Shown: positions 14,715 through 22,041, numbered from the stretch's first letter. The stretch is 22,943 nt of DNA from Cardiobacteriales bacterium (GCA_030150565.1 JASLFR010000027.1:1-22943); one strand, 5' to 3'. Translations and numbers: made by a program. The notes: generated from the letters alone by a model not told the origin.

Positions 14715-15857
14715 ATGAATTCTTATACCTTATCAGCTCCCACCCTCTTTAATGGTGAAGAGTGGCTGGCGCACCAAGTAATCTCCATTGAGAATGGAGT
14801 AATCAGCGCGATAGAACCCAATAATCAGAAACAGACAGGAGAGAACCATCTTCATTTTGAAGATGGTTTTTTAACAGCGAGCTTTATCGATTTACAGGTG
14901 AATGGCGGTGGTGGGGTTCTCTTTAATGATGAGCCAAATCTTGAGGGAATTAGAACGATTCTTTCAGCTCACCAAAAACTGGGAACAGGTGCGATTCTAC
15001 CCACCCTCATTACTGCTGATGATGCAACAATGATAAATGCACTTGCCGCAGCTGCCGAAGCGCAAGCCTCAAATCTTGAGGGGGTTCTTGGTATTCATCT
15101 TGAGGGGCCGATGCTCAATCCTAAAAAGAGAGGGATTCATAATAGCGCTCTTTTTCGCACCCTCTCCCAAACGATGCTAAATGCCTTAACCACTCACAAT
15201 TATGGCAAAGTTCTCCTAACCGTTGCCCCTGAGATGATCGACCTCTCTCTGTTGCTTGAGCTTACAAATCACGGCATCTATCTCTTTGCAGGGCATACAG
15301 AAGCATCCCCTGACACATTAGCAGAGGCGATCAATTACGGCTTGCATGGATTTACCCATCTCTACAACGCAATGCCTCAGATGAGCTCTCGCGATCCCAA
15401 TACGACAGGCTTTGCCCTTGTTGATGAGAATAGTTACGCCTCTATTATTGGTGATGGCCTCCATATCGACCCGCTTATGCTTCTCTTAGCCACGCGCACA
15501 AAGCCAAAGGGCAAACTCTTCTTCGTGAGCGACTCAATGCGTACAACAGGATCGAATATGACGCAATTTCAGCTCGATCAACGAACAATCTATCTGAAAG
15601 AGGGGCACCTTGTCGATGAGCAGAATACTCTAGCTGGTGCACATCTTTCGATGGCTGATAATGTTGCGAATGCACTCAAATTTGGAATAGACCTCCCCCT
15701 TGCTCTCAATATGGCGAGCCGATATCCTGCTGAAGCGCTCAACATCAACCAGCTGGGGCGAATTGAGGTGGGAAGAAGAGCGATGATTAATCATATTACG
15801 CTCGATCCCTTTAAAGTTACCCCAATCTATCCAAGCAACATTAAAGAGTATCTATAG
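14715..15857 (+). CDS. nagA: N-acetylglucosamine-6-phosphate deacetylase
   Basis: This 380-residue amidohydrolase would remove acetate from GlcNAc-6-P, giving the substrate of the upstream deaminase. Metal and catalytic residues fall at almost the E. coli NagA positions: E130 (HLEGP), H194 (AGHTEA), H215 (THLYNAM), H250 (GDGLH) and the catalytic Asp D273 (VSDSM). The usual N-terminal HxH is replaced by QVN in FIDLQVNGGGG, as in E. coli, which points to a single-metal enzyme. The start ATG follows the previous stop with no gap and no ribosome site, so it must be coupled to the SIS gene. The AEC transporter gene starts 6 bases after its stop. Confidence 0.93.
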   Translation: MNSYTLSAPTLFNGEEWLAHQVISIENGVISAIEPNNQKQTGENHLHFEDGFLTASFIDLQVNGGGGVLFNDEPNLEGIRTILSAHQKLGTGAILPTLITADDATMINALAAAAEAQASNLEGVLGIHLEGPMLNPKKRGIHNSALFRTLSQTMLNALTTHNYGKVLLTVAPEMIDLSLLLELTNHGIYLFAGHTEASPDTLAEAINYGLHGFTHLYNAMPQMSSRDPNTTGFALVDENSYASIIGDGLHIDPLMLLLATRTKPKGKLFFVSDSMRTTGSNMTQFQLDQRTIYLKEGHLVDEQNTLAGAHLSMADNVANALKFGIDLPLALNMASRYPAEALNINQLGRIEVGRRAMINHITLDPFKVTPIYPSNIKEYL

Positions 15858-15863
15858 AGTATT

Positions 15864-16775
15864 ATGGAGGGGATTCTGCTGATTCTAATCTGTCTCATCT
15901 TAGGGCAGATTTTTGCAAGAAATGGAGCGATTCCTCGTCAAGATTTTATCGGGACACTCAACCTGATCGCCATTCAAGGGGCGCTTCCTGCGATTATTTT
16001 CTATAAACTCTACTCGCAACCGCTCTCCCTCGATGCGCTCTTCCCTCTCCTTATGCCGTGGCTCCTCTTTCTCATTACTATCGGGATCGTACAATTGATC
16101 CATCTCTTCTGGCCTATGCGTCGAAGTCTAATAGGCTGTTTAATTATTTTAGCGGGAACGGGCAACACCTCATTTGTAGGATATCCACTCATTACAGCGC
16201 TCATGGGAGGAGACCATTTTTTAGAGTACGCCATTGTCTATGATCAATCCAATTTTATGGTGCTCTTTACAGCAGGTACGTTAATTGCTGATCTCTACAG
16301 AGGAGAGAAAGTAGATATTCGTGCAAGCTTCATCAATTTTTTAAAATTTCGCCCTATACAAGCGTTAATCTTAGCGATACTTTTACGCCCCCTTCCTCTT
16401 CCTACCCTCTTTTTAGAAGCGCTTAATCTCTTTGGATCGATCCTCACCCCAATCACCATGTTAAGCGTTGGCGCTAGCTTGCAAAGACCAAAAAGTAGCA
16501 CTCTTTTTAAGCCACTCTTATTGGGATTGAGCATTAAATTGTTAATTTTACCAGCGCTCACTCTTTTAGGATTACTGCTCTTCTATGCATCAGCGCTCCC
16601 TGAAGTGAATCAGATTATCGTCATGCAATCAGCGATGGCGCCAATGGTCTTAGCGGTAATTATTGCAAGAGAGAAGAATTTAGAGCCTGAATTAGCAACA
16701 TTACTCACCGCAATCGGAATCCCCATCTCTTTTATTACGGTGAGCTTCTGGTACTGGCTAACATTAACCCTCTAA
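15864..16775 (+). CDS. AEC (auxin efflux carrier) family transporter
   Basis: This 303-residue, very hydrophobic inner-membrane protein has about ten transmembrane segments in two halves, separated by a short charged stretch near 147-160 (LYRGEKVDIRAS). The AEC/BART-superfamily pattern is visible: LGQIFARNGAIP near the N-terminus, GTGNTSFVGYPLITAL (about 95-110) with its Asn/Gly/Pro break, and in the second half PITMLSVGASLQ and MQSAMAPMVLAVIIA. Family members move organic anions, amino acids or similar small molecules; the substrate cannot be read from sequence. It is the last gene of the nagB-II/nagA run, so an amino-sugar-related substrate or by-product such as acetate is conceivable but inferred. 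Its stop is one base from the convergent ttcA stop. Confidence 0.85.
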   Translation: MEGILLILICLILGQIFARNGAIPRQDFIGTLNLIAIQGALPAIIFYKLYSQPLSLDALFPLLMPWLLFLITIGIVQLIHLFWPMRRSLIGCLIILAGTGNTSFVGYPLITALMGGDHFLEYAIVYDQSNFMVLFTAGTLIADLYRGEKVDIRASFINFLKFRPIQALILAILLRPLPLPTLFLEALNLFGSILTPITMLSVGASLQRPKSSTLFKPLLLGLSIKLLILPALTLLGLLLFYASALPEVNQIIVMQSAMAPMVLAVIIAREKNLEPELATLLTAIGIPISFITVSFWYWLTLTL

Positions 16776-16776
16776 T

Positions 16777-17562
16777 CTATCCTCTATCAACTCGTAAAGA
16801 GGCGAAATCGAAGAGATTGCGATCTGCTAATTGTGAGGGGCGAATTTCACTCATTGCTCGCAAAATATTATCACTTCGCTCTGGGTACTCCTCACTCCAC
16901 CCTTGAATCATCGCTTTAATCTCTTGCCGCTTTAATCCATCCTGCGAACCACAAAGATTACAAGGAATGATAGGAAATTGCCGAATCTTGGCATACTCAA
17001 TAATATCTGCTTCAGCGACATAATAGAGTGGGCGAATCACAATATTGGCGCCATCATCGCTCTTCAATTTTGGCGGCATCCCCTTCATGGTTGCGCCAAA
17101 AAAGAGGTTCATAAAGAGTGTTTCGATCACATCATCACGATGATGTCCAAGCGCAATTTTATTAAATCCTTGCTCCTTAGCGTAAGTATAGAGCGAACCT
17201 CTACGGAGCCGAGAGCAGAGGCTACACATCGTCTTTCCCGCCTCTAAACGCTGCTGAACGATAGAGTAAGTATCCTGCTCAATAATCTCAAAATCGACCC
17301 CTAACTCACTTAAATATTGGGGGAGAACCTCCTCAGGAAAATCGGGCTGCTTCTGATCAAGATTGACTGCCCTAATCTCAAAATTGATCGGCGCCTTTTT
17401 CTGAAGATTGAGCAGAAAATCGAGCAATGTATAGGAATCTTTACCACCAGAGAGGCAGACCATCACGCGATCCCCCTCCTCTATCATCTGATAATCCATT
17501 ACCGCGCGTCCAACATCTCTCTGCAGACGATTAATCAACCGCTCTTGCCCTTCAATAACCAC
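16777..17562 (-). CDS. ttcA: tRNA 2-thiocytidine biosynthesis protein TtcA
   Basis: This 261-residue enzyme would put sulphur on cytidine 32 of certain tRNAs using ATP and a [4Fe-4S] cluster. The PP-loop is SGGKDS (38-43). Two CxxC pairs, C113/C116 (CSLC) and C201/C204 (CNLC), are the cluster region; LGHHRDDVIETLF and KGMPPKL are family blocks. It is about 50 residues shorter than E. coli TtcA, all missing from the variable C-terminal tail. The start codon is GTG at 17562 with AAAGGAG 7 bases upstream. That site begins where the T run of a terminator ends, so expression needs readthrough of the terminator or an overlapping promoter. It converges with the AEC gene, with one base between the stops. 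Confidence 0.95.
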   Translation of the reverse strand: MVIEGQERLINRLQRDVGRAVMDYQMIEEGDRVMVCLSGGKDSYTLLDFLLNLQKKAPINFEIRAVNLDQKQPDFPEEVLPQYLSELGVDFEIIEQDTYSIVQQRLEAGKTMCSLCSRLRRGSLYTYAKEQGFNKIALGHHRDDVIETLFMNLFFGATMKGMPPKLKSDDGANIVIRPLYYVAEADIIEYAKIRQFPIIPCNLCGSQDGLKRQEIKAMIQGWSEEYPERSDNILRAMSEIRPSQLADRNLFDFASLRVDRG

Positions 17563-17576
17563 TCTTTTACTCCTTT

Positions 17577-17608
17577 AAAAAAAGAGAGCTTCCCAATAAG
17601 GAAGCCCT
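17577..17608 (-). terminator. Intrinsic terminator between hinT and ttcA
   Basis: Read on the minus strand, AGGGCTTCC (17608-17600) pairs with GGAAGCTCT (17593-17585) as 9 pairs with one G-T, around a 6-base loop. One C then precedes seven T (17583-17577). The ttcA ribosome site starts at the very next base. Confidence 0.88.
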
Positions 17609-17634
17609 AAATCTCTATTGTAAAACATGCTCTA

Positions 17635-17976
17635 TTAACCTGGAGGCCACGTTAAAGCTCGTCCCGCTAATAGATGTAGATGAATATGGTTTACAGTCTG
17701 TCCACCATCCTCATTACAATTAAAAACGGTTCGATACCCTCTCTCAGCAAATCCTTGCTCTTTTGCAATCTCTTTCGCTGCTAAAAAGAGTCTCCCCATC
17801 AATTCTGCATCCTCATTTTGAAGATCGTTGAGCGTTGGGATCTCTTTCTTAGGAATGACTAAAATATGGACAGGTGCTTGAGGGTTTAAATCCTCAAATG
17901 CTAAGACATCTTCATTCTCATAGACGATATTAGCGGGCACTTCTCGGCGAATAATTTTACCAAAGATTGTACTCAT
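17635..17976 (-). CDS. hinT: HIT-family purine nucleoside phosphoramidase
   Basis: This 113-residue cytoplasmic protein has the histidine triad HIHLHLL (97-103: H97, H99, H101), with an upstream NEDGGQTVNH block and the C-terminal ALTWPPG common to bacterial HinT. The N-terminal IFGKIIRREVPANIVYE is also diagnostic. HinT hydrolyses AMP-lysine-like phosphoramidates and aminoacyl-adenylates; the cell-level role is poorly defined. AGGAGGAG lies just upstream of the ATG and overlaps the recR stop, so it is coupled to recR. The terminator 26 bases after the stop makes hinT the last gene of the dnaX-ybaB-recR-hinT unit. Another HIT branch is possible but less likely. Confidence 0.93.
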   Translation of the reverse strand: MSTIFGKIIRREVPANIVYENEDVLAFEDLNPQAPVHILVIPKKEIPTLNDLQNEDAELMGRLFLAAKEIAKEQGFAERGYRTVFNCNEDGGQTVNHIHLHLLAGRALTWPPG

Positions 17977-17985
17977 TCACTCCTC

Positions 17986-18579
17986 CTATACTCTTTTACG
18001 CGCACTAAAGGCGAGCGAGAGAGTATCAGCATCGAGATGATCCAACTCGCCCCCCATCGGCACCCCCTGCGCAATACGGGTTACCGGAACTTGATACTGC
18101 TGAGCCAGTTCATCGATATAGTATGCAGTCGCTTCCCCTTCAACAGTGCTATTTGTTGCTAAGATAAGCTCCTCTATCTCCCCTGAAGCTAAGCGTTCAG
18201 CTAATAGAGAGAGCCCTAACTCTTCAGGCCCAATCCCATCTAGAGGAGAGAGACGACCATGAAGAACAAAATAACGCCCTCGATAATTGGTGCTCCGCTC
18301 AAGAGCGTAGACATCGCTTGGCGCCTCAACAATACAGAGCTGCTCTCTTGTTCGCTCACTATTTTTACAAATTGTGCAAAGAGGATGATCACTTAAGTTG
18401 CGACACTCCTGACACTTCTGCACATTAATCAGTGCATAGCTCAACGCATCCACTAATTGTTGGGCGCTTTTTGGATTACGCTCAAGAAGAAAGAGCGCTA
18501 AACGATTAGCACTCTTCTCCCCAATAGTTGGTAATCTTTTAAGTGCATCGACTAATCGGCGCACTGACTCAGGCATCAT
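17986..18579 (-). CDS. recR: Recombination mediator protein RecR
   Basis: This 197-residue protein has a helix-hairpin-helix (about 13-30, LKRLPTIGEKSANRLA), a four-Cys zinc finger (C56, C59, C68, C71) and a Toprim domain (about 80-175, IVEAPSDV and LILATNSTVEGEAT). A conserved GVPMGGELDHLD block follows the Toprim domain. With RecO it loads RecA onto SSB-coated gaps. Two ATGs stand in tandem (18579 and 18576), and the second is equally plausible. It begins 3 bases after the ybaB stop. The dnaX-ybaB-recR order is the conserved proteobacterial arrangement. Confidence 0.96.
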   Translation of the reverse strand: MMPESVRRLVDALKRLPTIGEKSANRLALFLLERNPKSAQQLVDALSYALINVQKCQECRNLSDHPLCTICKNSERTREQLCIVEAPSDVYALERSTNYRGRYFVLHGRLSPLDGIGPEELGLSLLAERLASGEIEELILATNSTVEGEATAYYIDELAQQYQVPVTRIAQGVPMGGELDHLDADTLSLAFSARKRV

Positions 18580-18582
18580 TTC

Positions 18583-18912
18583 TTACATTCCTGGAATTTT
18601 AAAACCACCTGGAAGATTCATACCGCCTGTCACTTTAGACATCTCTGTTTCAGCTGTCGTTTCAACTTTACGAAGAGCATCATTAAATGCGGCTCCAATT
18701 AAATCTTCGAGCATCTCTTTATCATCTTCCATTAATGAATCATCAATGCGGATTGAGCGAACAACGTGACGGCAGCTCATCTCAATCTTTACAAGCCCTG
18801 CGCCCGCTTCACCAGTAACAGTCATATCTGCTAATGCTGCTTGCGCTTTCTCCATATCTTTCTGCATTTTTTGGGCTTTCTGCATCATGCCCGCAATTCC
18901 ACCTTTAAACAT
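18583..18912 (-). CDS. ybaB: YbaB/EbfC nucleoid-associated DNA-binding protein
   Basis: This 109-residue protein begins with GGIAGMMQKAQKMQKDMEKA, the alpha-helical dimerisation region of the family. LADMTVTGEAGAGLVKI and a central beta sheet follow, and it ends in a Met/Gly-rich tail (GGMNLPGGFKIPGM). Family members are small dimers that clamp DNA. Its place between dnaX and recR is conserved in many bacteria and supports the call. GAGG lies 8 bases upstream of the ATG. The gap to dnaX is 60 bases with no terminator, so the genes are probably cotranscribed. Confidence 0.95.
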   Translation of the reverse strand: MFKGGIAGMMQKAQKMQKDMEKAQAALADMTVTGEAGAGLVKIEMSCRHVVRSIRIDDSLMEDDKEMLEDLIGAAFNDALRKVETTAETEMSKVTGGMNLPGGFKIPGM

Positions 18913-18972
18913 CTTGATACCTCTATCGTTAAATAAATGAATAAGGTGCTTATTTTAGCGTAAAAAAGGACG

Positions 18973-20736
18973 CTAAGTAAGCGTAATTCTCTCATGACGT
19001 AGGCGAGCTCCCCACTCCTCTTCAAGATAGAGAACAACCTCATCTTGCTTTAAGCGATTATGCGCCTCATCAATCGCTTCCTGCTCTAAACGCTCTTGAC
19101 GCGCATAATAGTGCTCTTCCTGCAGTGCCTCTTGTTGATACTCAATCGTTACCGATAGAGATTGCTGATAATAGCGAGAGAGCGCTTCTGAGATCTGCTT
19201 CTCAGCATCATCAATATCAAATACGCGATCATCATTAGATCGTTGAAAGATAATATGATTCTCTTCCCTTGACTGAAAAACAAGCGAGCGTGCAATTCCC
19301 CCTACAACGACAGAGAAAGGGAGCTCGGGCGCTAATAGCAACCAATCTTCATTACTCTCTAATAATTTTTTTTCACTCTGAAGCGGTAATTCGGGCTCTT
19401 CTGCTTCCAGAGGCGCTAAGGAATCCTGAGGCTCAAGAAGTGGCAAGCTCTCCTCCTCAGCAGGGGAAGATGGGAGATATTGGTTCAAATCCTCATCGGA
19501 GAGTACCAAATCATTCGCTCCATCCTCTAGATCCCATGGAGGAAGCTCTTCAAGTGGCTCAGCTACCTCTCTGGTAACTTCTGCTGTAGGTTTTGGCTCA
19601 CTTCTCTTCTCCTCCTCTACAGGGACGCTATTTTTTTTTTGCATTCCTTGAAGATTAGGGGTGAAGAGCAACATCCGCATCAACGTCATCTCAAATCCTA
19701 ATTCAGAATTAGGGTGTAGAGAGAGATCATTCCGCCCATGAAGCGCAATTTGATAGTAGAGCTGCAGATTTTCAGAGCTAAAACGCTCAGCTAACGCACA
19801 GTATTGCGCTAACTCATCCCCCTCTCGACGACTGAAATTGGAGTTAATTTTCAATATTGAAAGCTCATGAAGCGCCTCAATTAACTCTTCAAGAAGTCGG
19901 GTATAATCGACCCCTAACTCCGATAATGCCCTCACCTCTGATAGGAGCTCATCGCTCTTTTCTGAAGAGAGCGCCGCTAGAAGTCGAATAATGTATTGAG
20001 TATCGATCAAGCCCAACATATCTCGCGTGGGCTCATATTGAATATCGCCCCCTGTATAAGCGATCGCTTGATCTAAAATAGAGAGCGCATCCCGCATGCT
20101 CCCCTCTCCCGCTTGAGCAATAAGAGCAAGAGCAGACTCATCATAATGAATCATCTCTTTTTCCAATAAATTTTGAAGCTGCGCTTTAATAGTTGCACGA
20201 TCAATTTTACGCAACTGAAAACGTAAACAGCGAGAGAGTACAGTAATCGGTAATTTTTGGGGATCGGTTGTCGCTAAGAGAAATTTAACGTGTGCAGGTG
20301 GCTCTTCTAACGTTTTAAGCAGCGCATTAAAACTGCTTTGAGAGAGCATATGCACCTCATCAATTAGATAGACCTTATAACGGCCACGAGTCGGCGCATA
20401 TTGAACGTTATCTAAAATCTCTCGAGTATCTTCTACTTTAGTACGGGAAGCTGCGTCAATCTCAATAAGATCGACAAAACGGCCAGAATCTACCTCTTTA
20501 CAGATAGAGCAGACACCACAAGGCGTTGAGGAGACACCCTCTTCACAATTTAAAGACTTAGCAAAGATACGGGCTAAGGTTGTTTTACCTACCCCTCTTG
20601 TCCCTGTGAAGAGAAAAGCGTGATGGAGACGATTGTTCTCAAGTCCATTGGTCAATGCCGTAACGACATGAGGTTGCCCAACAACTTCACTAAAGTTTTT
20701 TGGACGCCATTTTAATGCGAGAACTTGATGAGCCAT
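18973..20736 (-). CDS. dnaX: DNA polymerase III subunits tau (full length) and predicted gamma
   Basis: This 587-residue tau subunit is the ATPase motor of the sliding-clamp loader and links polymerase cores to DnaB. Walker A is GTRGVGKT (45-52), zinc ligands C64, C73, C76 and C79 are at the same positions as in E. coli, Walker B is LIDEVH (124-129) and the SRC motif with the arginine finger is at 168-170. Domain III ends near residue 365. An acidic, Pro/Glu-rich linker (about 370-460) and tau-specific C-terminal domains follow. Codons 366-369 read CAA AAA AAA AAT, a run of ten A; a -1 slip or one extra A gives a lysine and then TAG, for a 369-residue gamma-like product. GGAG precedes the ATG. 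The 4.5S RNA gene lies 34 bases upstream. Confidence 0.96.
   Translation of the reverse strand: MAHQVLALKWRPKNFSEVVGQPHVVTALTNGLENNRLHHAFLFTGTRGVGKTTLARIFAKSLNCEEGVSSTPCGVCSICKEVDSGRFVDLIEIDAASRTKVEDTREILDNVQYAPTRGRYKVYLIDEVHMLSQSSFNALLKTLEEPPAHVKFLLATTDPQKLPITVLSRCLRFQLRKIDRATIKAQLQNLLEKEMIHYDESALALIAQAGEGSMRDALSILDQAIAYTGGDIQYEPTRDMLGLIDTQYIIRLLAALSSEKSDELLSEVRALSELGVDYTRLLEELIEALHELSILKINSNFSRREGDELAQYCALAERFSSENLQLYYQIALHGRNDLSLHPNSELGFEMTLMRMLLFTPNLQGMQKKNSVPVEEEKRSEPKPTAEVTREVAEPLEELPPWDLEDGANDLVLSDEDLNQYLPSSPAEEESLPLLEPQDSLAPLEAEEPELPLQSEKKLLESNEDWLLLAPELPFSVVVGGIARSLVFQSREENHIIFQRSNDDRVFDIDDAEKQISEALSRYYQQSLSVTIEYQQEALQEEHYYARQERLEQEAIDEAHNRLKQDEVVLYLEEEWGARLRHERITLT
19630..19641 (-). 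other. A10 slippery sequence with immediate stop in dnaX (predicted frameshift/slippage site)
   Basis: On the coding strand C, ten A and T occupy 19641-19630 in frame as CAA AAA AAA AAT. In the -1 frame, or with 11 A in the RNA, the next codon is TAG (19630-19628). With 9 A the frame reads ATA GCG TCC CTG TAG. AAGGA lies 4 bases upstream of the C of the CAA codon and could act as an internal Shine-Dalgarno stimulator. CTGTAG (19622-19617) can pair with CTACAG (19589-19584) but would enclose a large 27-base loop, so that structure is doubtful. Confidence 0.7.
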
Positions 20737-20770
20737 GATACTCCATCGATTTTATTTTCTTCTATAAATG

Positions 20771-20884
20771 GAGATGACCTATATCAGCCGACCCTAGACA
20801 CATAATCTTCATGCTAGTGCTGCTTCCTTCCGGACCTGACACGGTTCACATTAAATTATTGCCAGGAAACCAATATAGGTCACC
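20771..20884 (-). ncRNA. ffs: 4.5S RNA (bacterial signal recognition particle RNA)
   Basis: On the minus strand the core GTCAGGTCCGGAAGGAAGCA is the conserved SRP domain IV, with the GGAA tetraloop and the asymmetric internal loop that binds Ffh. GGTGACCTATAT (20884-20873) pairs with ATATAGGTCATC (20784-20773) to close a long hairpin of about 114 nt, the size of E. coli 4.5S RNA. With Ffh and FtsY it targets nascent membrane proteins. Exact ends are estimated from the closing stem. No T-run terminator follows before dnaX, and two tRNA genes lie just upstream on the same strand. Confidence 0.96.
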
Positions 20885-20910
20885 ATAGAAAAAGTAAAAC
20901 ATCTTGAAAA

Positions 20911-20984
20911 TGGAGGCTGGAGCCAGAATCGAACTGGCGTCTACGGATTTGCAATCCGCTGCATAACCATTTTGCTATCCAGCC
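20911..20984 (-). tRNA. tRNA-Cys (GCA)
   Basis: The minus strand folds as a 74-nt tRNA including an encoded CCA (20913-20911). The acceptor GGCTGGA pairs with TCCAGCC, the anticodon stem-loop is GCGGATTGCAAATCCGT with anticodon GCA, and the T arm is GCCAGTTCGATTCTGGC. The discriminator base is U, the identity element for Cys. It lies 7 bases downstream of tRNA-Gly and 26 bases upstream of the 4.5S RNA. Confidence 0.97.
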
Positions 20985-20991
20985 ATAAAAG

Positions 20992-21067
<76 letters not shown>

Positions 21068-21086
21068 ATCAAGAAAAGAGAAATCA

Positions 21087-21114
21087 ATTATAGCGGCTAT
21101 TTCATTTCCGTCAA
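21087..21114 (-). promoter_or_regulatory. Sigma70 promoter of the tRNA-Gly / tRNA-Cys / 4.5S RNA unit
   Basis: On the minus strand the -35 element is TTGACG (21114-21109) and the -10 element is a perfect TATAAT (21092-21087), with 16 bases between. Transcription would start near 21080, about 13 bases before tRNA-Gly. No GC-rich discriminator of the stringent type is apparent. Confidence 0.82.
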
Positions 21115-21147
21115 CTGCTATTGCGCATTTGGCTAATTTATCTACTT

Positions 21148-21417
21148 TTACTCTAAATCTAAAACGCCATAAAGATCGAATAGTTCTCTTAAATCTTGGC
21201 TTACACTAGTAATTTTCAGATTAGGATTAGCGCGCTTTGCCTCAATTAAAAGTGCAACGAGCGCGCTATCGTAACGATCGATATTTGCTAGATCAATAGA
21301 CGCAAGGGTTTTATCTGAAAATGAGCGTCGATACCCTTCAATTTGAGCAGGAAGTCGATACTTATCTACATTTCCCTCAAGAGAGAGAACTCCTTCTACT
21401 AATGCCACATGCGTCAT
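21148..21417 (-). CDS. mlaB: STAS-domain protein, probable MlaB
   Basis: This is an 89-residue single STAS domain. A beta-rich start (LVEGVLSLEGNVDKY) is followed by SIDLANIDRYDSALVALLIEA at about 40-61. The Asp-Ser of YDSALVALL sits at the STAS phospho-acceptor or loop position, where E. coli MlaB has DTGGLALLL. MlaB is a cytoplasmic accessory protein that binds the MlaF ATPase of the MlaFEDB phospholipid transporter. The call depends largely on the position 18 bases downstream of mlaC, since STAS domains are generic. AAGG precedes the ATG. No terminator is seen between its stop and the tRNA promoter. Confidence 0.75.
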   Translation of the reverse strand: MTHVALVEGVLSLEGNVDKYRLPAQIEGYRRSFSDKTLASIDLANIDRYDSALVALLIEAKRANPNLKITSVSQDLRELFDLYGVLDLE

Positions 21418-21435
21418 TGATCTACCTTCTATCTA

Positions 21436-22041
21436 TTACTGCTTATTCTTCATTTTGAGGGTATTAATCATACCATCAATTCCTTGAGAATCGACAAGCT
21501 CGCGAACTTCAGAGCGATAATTTTTGACAATACTCACCCCTTCAACCACCACATCATAGACAAGCCAACGACTGCCAGATTTAGTCATGCTGTAATTGAT
21601 CGCAACAGGATTACGTTTTGAGGAGACAATCTCTGTACGAACCGTCACATCATTCTGGCTCGCAGCTCCCTGTGGAAGGGGGCGAATGTTGATCTTCTCA
21701 TCTGTATACTCAAGAAGAACACCTGCATAAGCGTTGATTAAGAGACGCTTAAATTCAGCACTAAAACGTTGACGCTGATCTGGTGTTGCTTCACGCCATG
21801 TACGCCCCATAGTCCATTGTGAAATGGTCTCAAAATCGAAACGGGGAACTAAAATCTGCTCAACTAATCCATAAATACGATCAGGATTAGCTTGAAGCGC
21901 TGCTTTATCCTTCTGCAGAGCTGCAATCATCTTATCTGATGTATCACGAATCACCTGCTCAGGAGATTCTTGCGCCATCGCAACCATCCCAATGAGGGTT
22001 AGAGCGACCATCGCACTCCACTGTTTAATACTCTTTAACAT
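21436..22041 (-). CDS. mlaC: Periplasmic phospholipid-binding protein MlaC
   Basis: This is 201 residues from the ATG at 22041. The signal peptide MLKSIKQWSAMVALTLIGM runs on to VAMA and is probably cut before QESPE. The mature part has the MlaC/Ttg2D (Tol_Tol_Ttg2) pattern: QVIRDTSDKMI, LVEQILVPRFDFETIS, WTMGRTWREATPDQRQRF and a C-terminal WLVYDVVVEGVSIVKNYRSE. MlaC ferries phospholipid between the outer-membrane MlaA complex and the inner-membrane MlaFEDB. A start at 22083 would add 14 residues ahead of the signal peptide. AAGGAG at 22051-22056, 9 bases before 22041, decides for the shorter form. It lies 47 bases after murB; mlaF, mlaE and mlaD are not adjacent. Confidence 0.92.
   Translation of the reverse strand: MLKSIKQWSAMVALTLIGMVAMAQESPEQVIRDTSDKMIAALQKDKAALQANPDRIYGLVEQILVPRFDFETISQWTMGRTWREATPDQRQRFSAEFKRLLINAYAGVLLEYTDEKINIRPLPQGAASQNDVTVRTEIVSSKRNPVAINYSMTKSGSRWLVYDVVVEGVSIVKNYRSEVRELVDSQGIDGMINTLKMKNKQ

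Noticed and set aside
19269..19577. Plus-strand ORF of 102 codons opposite the dnaX linker
   Set aside because: It falls in the low-complexity linker of tau on the opposite strand and has no independent support.
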